From Neptunomonas japonica DSM 18939 (GTDB lineage: Bacteria > Pseudomonadota > Gammaproteobacteria > Pseudomonadales > Balneatricaceae): a DNA stretch of 61,036 nucleotides. Shown piece by piece: positions 1 through 7,559 of this stretch (positions within the stretch are counted from its first letter, which is position 1; each line of letters begins with the position of its first letter). The position numbers and the translations under genes are program-made. The stretch is taken from NCBI RefSeq assembly GCF_000422765.1, contig NZ_AUGR01000025.1, positions 1 to 61,036 of the forward strand, read 5' to 3'. The notes beneath the pieces are model-generated. The model was not told the DNA's origin and did no database searches. It saw only the letters and a list, made by a program, of their open reading frames with translations.

Positions 1-990
1 AATGGCCATCATAGGGCCTTCGAAGGTAGACATACCGTAGAAGGACAGAGACACAACTAAGAAACGAAGTATCGGGTCTGTACGTAGCTTATGCCATGCA
101 CCAGACAGTGTCATCATACCATTGATCATGCCGCCCCAAGACGGAGCTAATAGAATCAAAGACATAACCATTGCTACAGACTGAGTCCAATCTGGTAATG
201 CAGTATAGTGAAGGTGATGACCACCAGCCCACATGTAAGTAGCAATCAGAGCCCAGAAATGCACGATCGATAGGCGGTAAGAGTAAATTGGACGCTCTGA
301 TTGCTTAGGTACGAAGTAGTACATCATGCCTAAGAAACCTGCAGTCAGGAAGAACCCTACTGCGTTATGGCCGTACCACCACTGTACCATGGCATCAACA
401 GCGCCTGGGTATAGCGAGTAAGATTTCCACATAGAAACAGGCATAGCCATGCTGTTAACAATATGTAGAACCGCTACAGTGATAATAAAGGCCATATAGA
501 ACCAGTTACCTACATAGATGTGCGAGGTTTTACGGTTCTTGACAGTACCAAGGAATACGATTGCATAGGAAACCCATACAACAGCAAGCAATATGTCAAT
601 TGGCCATTCTAGTTCAGCGTATTCTTTAGAAGACGTTAAACCCATAGGTAGGGTTATTGCTGCTAAAAGAATAACGGACTGCCATCCCCAGAACGTGAAG
701 GCCGCAAGACCGTCTGAAAATAGGCGCGTCTGGCAGGTACGTTGAACTACATAATAAGATGTAGCAAACAACGCTGATCCACCAAATGCGAATATAACCG
801 CATTGGTGTGTAACGGACGTAAACGCCCGTAGGATAACCATGATGTGTCAAAGTTTAGTGCCGGCCATACAAGTTGTGCGGCAATTAAGACGCCAACTGT
901 CATTCCGACGATACCCCATATCACCGTCATAATGGCGAACTGGCGCACAACCTTGTAATTATAAGTTGGGTGTTCAGTTACAGTGCTCAT
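1..990 (-). CDS. ccoN: cbb3-type cytochrome c oxidase subunit I (partial, 5' part)
   Basis: This is the catalytic heme-copper subunit of the high-affinity cbb3 terminal oxidase, which reduces O2 and pumps protons in the inner membrane. About 330 N-terminal residues are present and the reading frame runs off the left edge, so the C-terminal third and ccoOPQ lie outside. Visible signatures are RPLHTNA with His61 (low-spin heme ligand), WYGHNAVGF with His208 (CuB ligand), the [11 protein letters not shown] helix carrying the expected crosslinking Tyr, and AGGHHLHY with the His-His CuB pair. Many hydrophobic helices are present. The ATG at 990 gives a typical N-terminus. A perfect FNR/ANR box about 300 bp upstream fits microaerobic induction. 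Confidence 0.95.
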   Translation of the reverse strand, partial: MSTVTEHPTYNYKVVRQFAIMTVIWGIVGMTVGVLIAAQLVWPALNFDTSWLSYGRLRPLHTNAVIFAFGGSALFATSYYVVQRTCQTRLFSDGLAAFTFWGWQSVILLAAITLPMGLTSSKEYAELEWPIDILLAVVWVSYAIVFLGTVKNRKTSHIYVGNWFYMAFIITVAVLHIVNSMAMPVSMWKSYSLYPGAVDAMVQWWYGHNAVGFFLTAGFLGMMYYFVPKQSERPIYSYRLSIVHFWALIATYMWAGGHHLHYTALPDWTQSVAMVMSLILLAPSWGGMINGMMTLSGAWHKLRTDPILRFLVVSLSFYGMSTFEGPMMAI

Positions 991-1296
991 GTCAGGCTCT
1001 CATCCAAAAGCTTGGTTTGATAGTACAGTTCCACAGGCAATTATCTTGGAATAGCCTTGTGTTTTCAACGAGGTTCAGGCGTTGAGTGTGGCGCATTGTC
1101 GCATAAAACGGTTGGTAAATATATTGTATATGTAGATTAGTTTTTTCTCTGTGCTGCTTCTATCTTATTGATTTTATTTAAAATAAATATTCTAATGAGA
1201 GCTGTTCTACAATTGTCTATTATGTACTTTGGCGGTAAATTGAGTTTTCTTCTGCTACTTTAGGCGTGCTTTTATTGTTTCTTAACTCTCATTTGC

Positions 1297-1310
1297 TTGA
1301 TCTAAATCAA
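1297..1310. promoter_or_regulatory. FNR/ANR box TTGATCTAAATCAA
   Basis: A perfect match to the FNR/ANR consensus TTGAT-N4-ATCAA. Read toward ccoN, a CAATAA-like -10 element lies at about 1272-1277, 29 bp from the box centre, as expected for class II activation. That would leave a leader of roughly 270 nt before ccoN. Read the other way it lies just before the hydrolase at 1358. Apart from this box and an AT-rich palindromic stretch near 1173-1190, I see nothing else in 991-1357. Confidence 0.8.
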
Positions 1311-1357
1311 GCCCTACAATGGCGCGAGATAGCGTTTTATTCTTTGAGGTGATTTTT

Positions 1358-1987
1358 TTGGATCTATTAATTGATGGGGAGCCTATTTTAGGTCGCGTAA
1401 TCTTGGCTCACGGTGCTGGTGCAGGCATGCAAAGCGAGTTTCTTGAAGAGCTTGCTAAGTACTTGGCGGGTAACGGTGTGCAAGTTGTGAGATTTGAATT
1501 TCCATATATGCAACAAAGGCGTATTGATGGCAAGAAAAGGCCACCAAACAGGGCTGATAAGCTAATAGATGCTTATAAAGAAGTTGTTGAGGAGTTTTCT
1601 GACTCAGTGCCCTTATTCTTGGCAGGCAAATCTATGGGAGGACGAATTGCTTCAATGATATTAGAAGATTCGTCTGCACTTGCTTGTTTTGTTTTTGGTT
1701 ACCCTTTCCATCCCGTAGGTAAGTTGCTCACTACGCGTGCTGATCATATGAGGGATTTAACAAAACCGTTATGTGTGTTTCAGGGCGAAAGAGACCCTAT
1801 GGGGACTAAAGATGAAGTACAACAGTACTTGTTGCCATCCGCTGTGATGCTGAACTGGTTAGCAGATGGCAATCATGACTTAAAGCCCCGAAAGTCGTCA
1901 GGGTTTACTCAGCTAGAGCATATGCGTTATGCCATGGATATGATGCTTGATAACATCAAAAAATTTAGTCATCAGGTTGCTTGTTAG
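1358..1987 (+). CDS. alpha/beta-fold hydrolase (COG3571-like)
   Basis: A small soluble alpha/beta hydrolase of about 209 residues, related to the dienelactone-hydrolase/KANL3-Tex30-like proteins; the substrate is unknown. An oxyanion-type HGAGAG motif follows the first strand. The nucleophile elbow GKSMGG places the catalytic Ser near residue 92, an acidic residue occurs in QGERDPMG, and the catalytic His is in DGNHDLKPR. I chose the TTG at 1358 because a GAGG ribosome-binding site lies about 8 bases before it. An upstream in-frame ATG at 1319 has no such site and falls in the promoter region. The stop overlaps the stop of the convergent ABM gene. Adjacency to the FNR box could make it oxygen-responsive, but that is inference. 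Confidence 0.85.
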   Translation: MDLLIDGEPILGRVILAHGAGAGMQSEFLEELAKYLAGNGVQVVRFEFPYMQQRRIDGKKRPPNRADKLIDAYKEVVEEFSDSVPLFLAGKSMGGRIASMILEDSSALACFVFGYPFHPVGKLLTTRADHMRDLTKPLCVFQGERDPMGTKDEVQQYLLPSAVMLNWLADGNHDLKPRKSSGFTQLEHMRYAMDMMLDNIKKFSHQVAC

Positions 1988-2265
1988 TGCTCAAGAATGG
2001 TGAATTTTTCTTCACGCTCGAGCATTGGCCTAATTTGCTCCATCATCTCTTTACGCTCAGCTGAACCTAACCAATGTTGCCAGTCATGGATCGTTCTATA
2101 ATTGGCAATAACAATCTGGTGGTTAGGGTCATTAAAGTCTTTTAAGGCTTCGCCTGAGATGAAGCCGTGCGCTTGCATTGCTTTTTGTAAGGTGGCTCTC
2201 GCTGTCTTTTCGTAATGTTCACCTAATTCATCAGCGATATGACGCTCAATTATTACTTTAATCAT
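1984..2265 (-). CDS. antibiotic biosynthesis monooxygenase (ABM) domain protein
   Basis: A 93-residue single-domain protein with the dimeric alpha+beta barrel ABM fold. Recognisable features are the N-terminal strand MIKVIIERHI, the helix with GEHYEK, the strand HGFISGEALKDF and the WQHWLGSAERKEMM segment. Family members range from heme-degrading and quinol monooxygenases to stress proteins without known activity. No heme-binding signature is clear here, so no substrate is proposed. It is transcribed alone and converges on the hydrolase with a four-base tail overlap. Confidence 0.75.
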   Translation of the reverse strand: MIKVIIERHIADELGEHYEKTARATLQKAMQAHGFISGEALKDFNDPNHQIVIANYRTIHDWQHWLGSAERKEMMEQIRPMLEREEKFTILEH

Positions 2266-2406
2266 AGTTGTTCCCTCTTAATTCATCGCTATTCTTTAAG
2301 CATAAACCTTGTCTGGAAAATCACAAACTCATACTTTGGCAAGTACCAGCTTTCACTGCTGTGCTTTATTTGAGATAATAGGTCTGTTTATAGATCGAGA
2401 TGTGAA

Positions 2407-2652
2407 ATGGTTGGTATCAAAGAAGATCATTTATTGGATGCTAAGGGCTTGTATTGTCCTGAACCAGTAATGATGTTGCATAACAAGGTGCGTGAAATAG
2501 AGATAGGTGAGGTGTTGTTGGTTTTAGCAACAGATCCATCTACTCAGCGTGATATACCCAAGTTCTGTACATTTCTTGGGCATGAGCTGGTTGAACAGGT
2601 CAATGAATGCGAAAATGAAACATTCAGCTATTATATTCGTAAAGGCAGCTGA
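2407..2652 (+). CDS. tusA: sulfur carrier protein TusA
   Basis: An 81-residue SirA/TusA-family sulfur carrier. It accepts persulfide sulfur from a cysteine desulfurase and passes it into tRNA 2-thiouridine synthesis or other sulfur transfer. The family hallmark CPEP is at residues 17-20 with the reactive Cys17, after the usual LDAKGLY segment. It ends in the expected beta strand (FSYYIRKG). The next gene starts four bases after its stop, so the two are probably co-transcribed and translationally coupled. Confidence 0.92.
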   Translation: MVGIKEDHLLDAKGLYCPEPVMMLHNKVREIEIGEVLLVLATDPSTQRDIPKFCTFLGHELVEQVNECENETFSYYIRKGS

Positions 2653-2656
2653 TATA

Positions 2657-3226
2657 GTGTCTAACGATATTGAAGCCGCAGTGACGCAAACGTTGCGGGT
2701 AGTTGATGAGTGCGAACGGTTGATTGGCAATTTAGAGCTTAAAAAAAGCTGTTCGAATATCAAAGTGATCGAGAGAAATGTTGTGAACGACGTAGTGATA
2801 CCAAAAAGTAAAAGTAAAGCGAAAAATAGAGCCGCAAATCAGGCTGCACTTCAGCTTTTAATGGAAACATACCCTCAGGTTTTTAATCGTGACAACGTAC
2901 GGCCTCTGAAGATTGGTATTCAAGATGACTTGATCACTGATGATAAAGTTGCAAAAAACAAAATTAAAAGAGCTCTGGCATCTTATGTCCGTTCTCCACA
3001 ATATTTTCGATCCTTGCAGGAAGGTGTTGATAGGGTTAACTTGCAGGGCGAAGGTCAGGGACAAGTTACAGCTGAAGAAGCGGAGCATGCCAAAGGTAAG
3101 CTAAAAGAGTTTCATCAGCATCGCCGTGAACAGCAGCGTGAAAAAGAAAAACAGCAGCGTGAGACTGAGAAAGCTGATCGCTTGCATAATAAACTGGATC
3201 AGTTGGTCGCGTTGAATAAACGATAA
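2657..3226 (+). CDS. ProQ/FinO-domain RNA-binding protein
   Basis: About 189 residues with a central ProQ/FinO RNA-chaperone domain (roughly residues 50-145). It shows the helix AANQAALQLLMETYPQVFN, the RPLKIGI segment, the K(I)KRALASYVRSPQYFRSL core and a highly charged Lys/Arg/Glu/Gln C-terminal helix. Such proteins bind structured RNAs, sRNAs and mRNA 3' ends. The frame is open from 2549, inside tusA, but conserved-looking sequence begins at the GTG at 2657 with AAAGG about 11 bases before it, so I take that start. The acidic/coil N-terminal extension is unlike E. coli ProQ, so this is a family paralogue. Confidence 0.8.
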   Translation: MSNDIEAAVTQTLRVVDECERLIGNLELKKSCSNIKVIERNVVNDVVIPKSKSKAKNRAANQAALQLLMETYPQVFNRDNVRPLKIGIQDDLITDDKVAKNKIKRALASYVRSPQYFRSLQEGVDRVNLQGEGQGQVTAEEAEHAKGKLKEFHQHRREQQREKEKQQRETEKADRLHNKLDQLVALNKR

Positions 3227-3251
3227 GCCACACCTTGTAATCCTTCCAAAG

Positions 3252-3285
3252 CACCTTATATAGTTACTAGCTAATATATAAGGTG
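3252..3285 (+). promoter_or_regulatory. hairpin sequestering the trxC ribosome-binding site
   Basis: CACCTTATATA at 3252-3262 is perfectly complementary to TATATAAGGTG at 3275-3285, giving an 11-bp stem with a 12-nt loop. The right arm contains the only plausible Shine-Dalgarno for trxC (AAGGTG, 3280-3285), four bases before the ATG at 3290. The AU-rich stem is the arrangement seen in RNA thermometers or protein-bound translational switches. It could instead be a weak terminator for the upstream gene, since TTTT follows. Confidence 0.6.
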
Positions 3286-3289
3286 TTTT

Positions 3290-3724
3290 ATGTCTCAAAT
3301 TAAATTAATTTCATGCCCCTCTTGCCAAACACCCAACCGTGTTCCTATAGAAAAACTTACAGCTAAACCGGTCTGCGGTCGTTGCCGTGTATCACTTTTT
3401 CAAGGTGTTCCAGTTGAGTTAACAATGGCTCAGTTTGATAAGCTTGTTAAGTCAAGTGATATACCCGTTGTGATCGACTTTTGGGCGTCTTGGTGTGGCC
3501 CATGTAAAATGATGGCGCCCGTTTTTGAGCAGGCAGCAAAACAGTTAGAGCCGCGTTTTAGGTTTGTTAAAGTTAACACTGAAGTAGAGCAGGCGCTTGC
3601 AGCGCGCTACTCTATTCGCAGTATTCCAACCTTGCTTGTGTTGAAGGGTGGTGTAGAGGTAGCTCGCCAGGCTGGAGCAATGGATTTAACTAACCTTTCT
3701 AGATGGCTAAGCGGTTACGAGTAG
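3290..3724 (+). CDS. trxC: thioredoxin 2 (TrxC), zinc-binding thioredoxin
   Basis: A 144-residue thioredoxin with the N-terminal zinc ribbon that defines Trx2. Cys9/Cys12 and Cys29/Cys32 form two CxxC pairs, and the active site WCGPC is at residues 68-72. The conserved cis-proline is in SIRSIPTLL. It reduces protein disulfides in the cytoplasm and serves in oxidative-stress defence; in relatives it is OxyR-controlled, though no OxyR site was identified here. Its Shine-Dalgarno lies in a perfect hairpin. It converges on lapD with a 12-bp gap. Confidence 0.95.
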   Translation: MSQIKLISCPSCQTPNRVPIEKLTAKPVCGRCRVSLFQGVPVELTMAQFDKLVKSSDIPVVIDFWASWCGPCKMMAPVFEQAAKQLEPRFRFVKVNTEVEQALAARYSIRSIPTLLVLKGGVEVARQAGAMDLTNLSRWLSGYE

Positions 3725-3736
3725 CACTGTGCCGCT

Positions 3737-5680
3737 TCAAACTAATGCTTCTGGTCTGCCATGCAAAAAGCCTTGAGAGCCATCAATATTAAGTTGATTC
3801 AGTTGCTCTGTTTGGCTTTCCCGTTCAATACGTTCCGCATATGCTTGAATGCCTAAGCTGTGAGCGGCTGTAATTAGGCTGCTTATAAAGAAGCGGTCCT
3901 CAGCACTGTTATCAATCTCACGGCTGAGAGATCCATCTATTTTGATATAGTCAGGCTGGACTGCGTATAGGTAGCTAAAGCCGCTGGGATGAATACCGAA
4001 ATTATCAACACCAAAGCCAACACCGCTTTGTTTTAAGAGGTCTCTAAATTCAACGATATGATCTATGTCGTTAAGTACGGCTGTTTCATTAATTTCAATG
4101 TTGAGTCGGCCTTTCAGGTTATGCCTGCTTAATTGTTTCCTTATCCATGCTGTAAAGTTTTCTGAGTGAATGGCTTGTTGGCTGAAGTTGACGGTCAGTG
4201 GTGGGCATTTTGGATTGTGTTGAATATAATCAATAGCGCGTTCTAATACCGCTTTATCCAGTGCTTCAATTAACCCTAGTTCCTTTACGACCTGAATAAA
4301 TTCAACAGCTGAGCAAGGCATGTTCTCTCTATTGAGAATACGTGCAAGCAGTTCGCGCTGCAGAACACGGTCATCCTCACTTGAAATGACGACCTGGAAC
4401 TGAAGAAATACCTGTTTAGTGTTAATGGCATTGGCTACATGGGCCTGCCATGAACTTGAAGCAGCTTGCGTACCAGAGAATTGCTCAGGGTATTTTATGC
4501 TTATGTTCTCTGTTGTAGCTTGTTTTACCAATATACGCGCTTCTGACAAGAGCTGCGCCGCCGATGTGTTTTCGTTACTTTGTGTTACCGATATGTGCGC
4601 AGGTATGTGGTTTGGTGAAACGTCTTGAAAATTAGCTCTAATATTGATTGATTCATTAATCTGATTAATAGTTCGCTTAATGGTTTCTTCATCAGTGATA
4701 GGAAGCAGGGCAATGAAGTCTGCTCCAGAAAGTCGACCTATAATATGTGGCTGATATTGCGTCGCTAGGTCAGAGAGCTGTGCTCCTATATAGCGTAAAA
4801 AATTGTTAGCGTTTTCCTCACCAATTTTTTCGTTGAGTGCGTGTAAATTAGGGATATGTAGGTAAAGACAAGTTGCGGGCCCAAAATCTTTGCGGTAATC
4901 AAGCCAATCACTTAGTTGTGCTTGGGTTGATCGTTGATTTGCGAGGCCTGTTAAATTGTCTTGATAGGCGGTTTTGCGTAAGTCTTCTATGTTGCGGGTT
5001 TGCTCATCAAAAGTGCGTTGTACGCGACGTACCATTCTGTTCATCGCTTCTACGACAACTTTTAGTTCCTGTGTTTTGGGAATGTGCTTTTGTTCAACAT
5101 ACTTTCGCTCGGATAAGGCCGCTGCTTGTTCTGCAACACCTTTAAGAGGGCGTAGGATGAATCTAAGTAGGTAGCTGAGTGAGAAGACCGCAATAAGGGA
5201 TAATGATATAAACCAGAGTAGTGTTTTTTCGGCGCCTTTCCATAGTTGTTCGTATGCATACCCTGCGCGGCCTTGTACTTTTACCTTGCCGACCTTGCGC
5301 CATTGATGACTAATTTCGCGCTCCATTGACGGTGGCGTAAACTGTACGAGGCGCAAAAACCAGCTAGGCACGCTTTCAGGGGTAGGCGATGGCGCACCTG
5401 AAGCAAAAAGGGTGTTTCCTTGCTCATCGAGCACTTCAATCTTTTGATAGAAACCACTATCAAAAATAGCATTGATAGTGGTCTCTATTGTTGCTGTATC
5501 TTTCTTTCCTATATATGGGGCAAGATACAAGCCTAAGTGTGTAGCAGTATCCTGACCGTGAGACTCAAGCTGGTGAGATAGCATCTCTTTTGAGCTGTCG
5601 GACATGATATATAGAGTGCCAGACACCAAGCCAATCAGTACGGCAAAAACCGCAGCAATTAGTTGATTGAGTAATGACAT
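3737..5680 (-). CDS. lapD: LapD-like c-di-GMP receptor with degenerate GGDEF and EAL domains
   Basis: An inner-membrane protein of 647 residues: N-terminal TM helix (about 7-27), periplasmic LapD/MoxY-type domain, second TM (about 152-172), HAMP, GGDEF-like, EAL-like. Catalytic motifs are degraded: RLSGADF replaces GGDEF, ELLAR replaces EALLR, and VDNFGIHPSG replaces DDFGTGYSS. It should therefore bind c-di-GMP rather than make or cleave it. In LapD, bound c-di-GMP lets the periplasmic domain hold the protease LapG and so keeps an RTX adhesin on the surface. It is 21 bp downstream of lapG, the canonical pairing. Confidence 0.93.
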   Translation of the reverse strand: MSLLNQLIAAVFAVLIGLVSGTLYIMSDSSKEMLSHQLESHGQDTATHLGLYLAPYIGKKDTATIETTINAIFDSGFYQKIEVLDEQGNTLFASGAPSPTPESVPSWFLRLVQFTPPSMEREISHQWRKVGKVKVQGRAGYAYEQLWKGAEKTLLWFISLSLIAVFSLSYLLRFILRPLKGVAEQAAALSERKYVEQKHIPKTQELKVVVEAMNRMVRRVQRTFDEQTRNIEDLRKTAYQDNLTGLANQRSTQAQLSDWLDYRKDFGPATCLYLHIPNLHALNEKIGEENANNFLRYIGAQLSDLATQYQPHIIGRLSGADFIALLPITDEETIKRTINQINESINIRANFQDVSPNHIPAHISVTQSNENTSAAQLLSEARILVKQATTENISIKYPEQFSGTQAASSSWQAHVANAINTKQVFLQFQVVISSEDDRVLQRELLARILNRENMPCSAVEFIQVVKELGLIEALDKAVLERAIDYIQHNPKCPPLTVNFSQQAIHSENFTAWIRKQLSRHNLKGRLNIEINETAVLNDIDHIVEFRDLLKQSGVGFGVDNFGIHPSGFSYLYAVQPDYIKIDGSLSREIDNSAEDRFFISSLITAAHSLGIQAYAERIERESQTEQLNQLNIDGSQGFLHGRPEALV

Positions 5681-5701
5681 ATAGCGCTCCTTGGTTCTAA
5701 A

Positions 5702-6448
5702 TTAATTAACATTAACACGGTTATTCTCTAGTCTTGATTTTAACTGTACCCATGGGCCCAGACGGTCTGATGTACCCACCAGAGTGGTTCTTCGGCCTTT
5801 CTTAGATAGCCATAAATTATCACCATTAAAGCTATATACATGCAAAAGGTCAGTTCTTTGTGAGGCTGGTTTTATTTCTGGGATTAAATTATCAAGCACA
5901 ACCGGCATAGCGCTAGGGTTTTCGTAGTAAGTAAGCACCATATGAGCCTGGTTTAATTTTAATGCTTTAACGTAGGATATGCTGAGCTTGGTGATATCCA
6001 CACCTACTTCTTTGAGGGTGTAATATTTTGCAATAGAGAAGTCTTCACAATCGCCACCATTACTGATGAGAAACTCCACGGGTGTTGCCCAGTAATCCTT
6101 TTTTCCCCAATGCTTAATATCGTCTAAAAACCGTACTTGGTTAAAAAAATCGTTTACCTGTTTTAGCTTTTCCTTTTCGGGCATATCGGCTATATCGACA
6201 ATTAAGTTTTGCCATGCTTGTAAGCGCAGCTCTGCTTTAGCACCGTACTTATCCCCGAGCTTTTGAATATAAGCATTGCTGAGCCGGATACTTATATCGC
6301 TCAAAGCAAACATGGACGCGGTTAAGCAGAGTAAGGTAATACATGCATAAACTAAACTGTTTGCTTTTAATGACTTGGACCGTCTTTTTTCAGCGATGTA
6401 AAAGCGGTTATTAAGCACGGCTAACCTTATGGCGCAGGAATAATGCAT
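5702..6448 (-). CDS. lapG: LapG-like periplasmic cysteine protease (BTLCP family)
   Basis: A 248-residue bacterial transglutaminase-like cysteine proteinase. A basic N-terminus and hydrophobic segment (about 32-50) act as export signal. The catalytic triad is visible as Cys134 in GGDCEDF, His169 in QAHMVL and Asp186 in PVVLDNL, with spacing matching characterised LapG. It cleaves the N-terminus of a LapA-type adhesin, releasing cells from a surface when c-di-GMP is low; Ca2+ is required in the family. No LapA adhesin or type I secretion genes are in the window. It sits between the DUF3080 gene and lapD in one operon-like run. Confidence 0.93.
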   Translation of the reverse strand: MHYSCAIRLAVLNNRFYIAEKRRSKSLKANSLVYACITLLCLTASMFALSDISIRLSNAYIQKLGDKYGAKAELRLQAWQNLIVDIADMPEKEKLKQVNDFFNQVRFLDDIKHWGKKDYWATPVEFLISNGGDCEDFSIAKYYTLKEVGVDITKLSISYVKALKLNQAHMVLTYYENPSAMPVVLDNLIPEIKPASQRTDLLHVYSFNGDNLWLSKKGRRTTLVGTSDRLGPWVQLKSRLENNRVNVN

Positions 6449-6491
6449 GCAGCATGGTAGAAGAATGTGCTTTTTTCAAGGTGAAAGCTAT

Positions 6492-7559
6492 TTAGTTAGA
6501 ACGAGTTGGCATTAATTTGCATTGTTTAAGAATGGTTAGCCAAGCTTGAGTGTGCTTATCTCGTGCGGCAGTGTAACGCTTCCATATGCTGTTATCGGAA
6601 TCTTTCAAAAAAACCTGAGCAACATAGGGTTCAATATTTTCGGGGGTTGGTAGCTTCTTCATTGCCATCTCATGAAGGTTAAACCATTGTTCTCCAATAC
6701 GATGCGTCTTGCTCATGTAAGGCTGGATTTGGCGTGCATAATATTCGGTAAATATGTTTTTCAAGATATCTGCCTGTGGGTTTTGCATACCAGGAAAGCA
6801 AAATGGTCTGCGTAATAATCTGGAGTTAATGGTCGCGGCTACTTCATTGAAAGTAGTCTCTAGTAATAAGAGAGATTTTAACAGCGGTGTGCCAAGTGGG
6901 TTGTGATAAATAGCAGCGTAACTTTCTTCTACGTTTTTTATAGAGAATTGACCGGCTGAGTGATCTCTATTCAATATGTTGATTATTGAATGAAGCCTAT
7001 GAAATGCCCTTAGGGTTTCGCTGTGATTCGATTCCTGTAAAGGAAAAGGGGGGAGGTTGAGTGCAAGCGAAACCTCGATTTCTTGTCCAGTGTATAGCGC
7101 ATTCCAGATTACTTTGGGTAGGTTTTGAGTTTTTATTGCATATACATTTTTTATGCGTGCCTTTAGCTCGCTGTCTAGTGCCGGATCTTTTTCAAGAAGA
7201 GATAAGCATTTTGTAAGTTTACGATAAAATTTTATTTCGTAGATTAGTCGTTGGGATGGTTGTGCGACTATTCCAAGTGAGCTATTTCTTGATGCAATTA
7301 AGGGCAGCAACTCACAGTAACTAAAATCAAGTACATCGAGCATGCCTTCTCTAATATCTGTGGTTGCTTGATGACGAAGTTTTTGTGGAGGCAGTGCAGG
7401 TAATAGGCTGGTTGGGAGGGGATCTTTTACCTCTTCGCCAAGTACATTCGCAACACGTTTGATATAAGTGTGCATGAGTTGTCGTTCAGGCGTTTCGTTA
7501 CTGCAAGCGCTGAGTAGCAGTAAAAAAATACTGTAAAAACATGCGCTATATATGCGCAT
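6492..7559 (-). CDS. DUF3080-type lipoprotein
   Basis: A 355-residue lipoprotein of unknown role. The signal peptide ends in a lipobox (LLSAC) with Cys19 as the lipidated residue. The rest is mostly helical, with short conserved-looking features such as FSYCELLPLI and RPFCFPGMQN that match what I recall of DUF3080 from marine gammaproteobacteria. It overlaps the end of the MATE gene by 14 bases and lies 43 bases before lapG, suggesting co-transcription. A role in surface adhesion with LapG is only suggested by position. Confidence 0.65.
   Translation of the reverse strand: MRIYSACFYSIFLLLLSACSNETPERQLMHTYIKRVANVLGEEVKDPLPTSLLPALPPQKLRHQATTDIREGMLDVLDFSYCELLPLIASRNSSLGIVAQPSQRLIYEIKFYRKLTKCLSLLEKDPALDSELKARIKNVYAIKTQNLPKVIWNALYTGQEIEVSLALNLPPFPLQESNHSETLRAFHRLHSIINILNRDHSAGQFSIKNVEESYAAIYHNPLGTPLLKSLLLLETTFNEVAATINSRLLRRPFCFPGMQNPQADILKNIFTEYYARQIQPYMSKTHRIGEQWFNLHEMAMKKLPTPENIEPYVAQVFLKDSDNSIWKRYTAARDKHTQAWLTILKQCKLMPTRSN

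Noticed and set aside
626-841. 71-codon minus-strand frame inside ccoN
   Set aside because: It is in another frame of ccoN, whose own frame shows all heme-copper oxidase motifs.
4419-5174. Several plus-strand frames opposite lapD
   Set aside because: They lie entirely antisense to a well-supported conserved gene and have no protein features; shadow frames.
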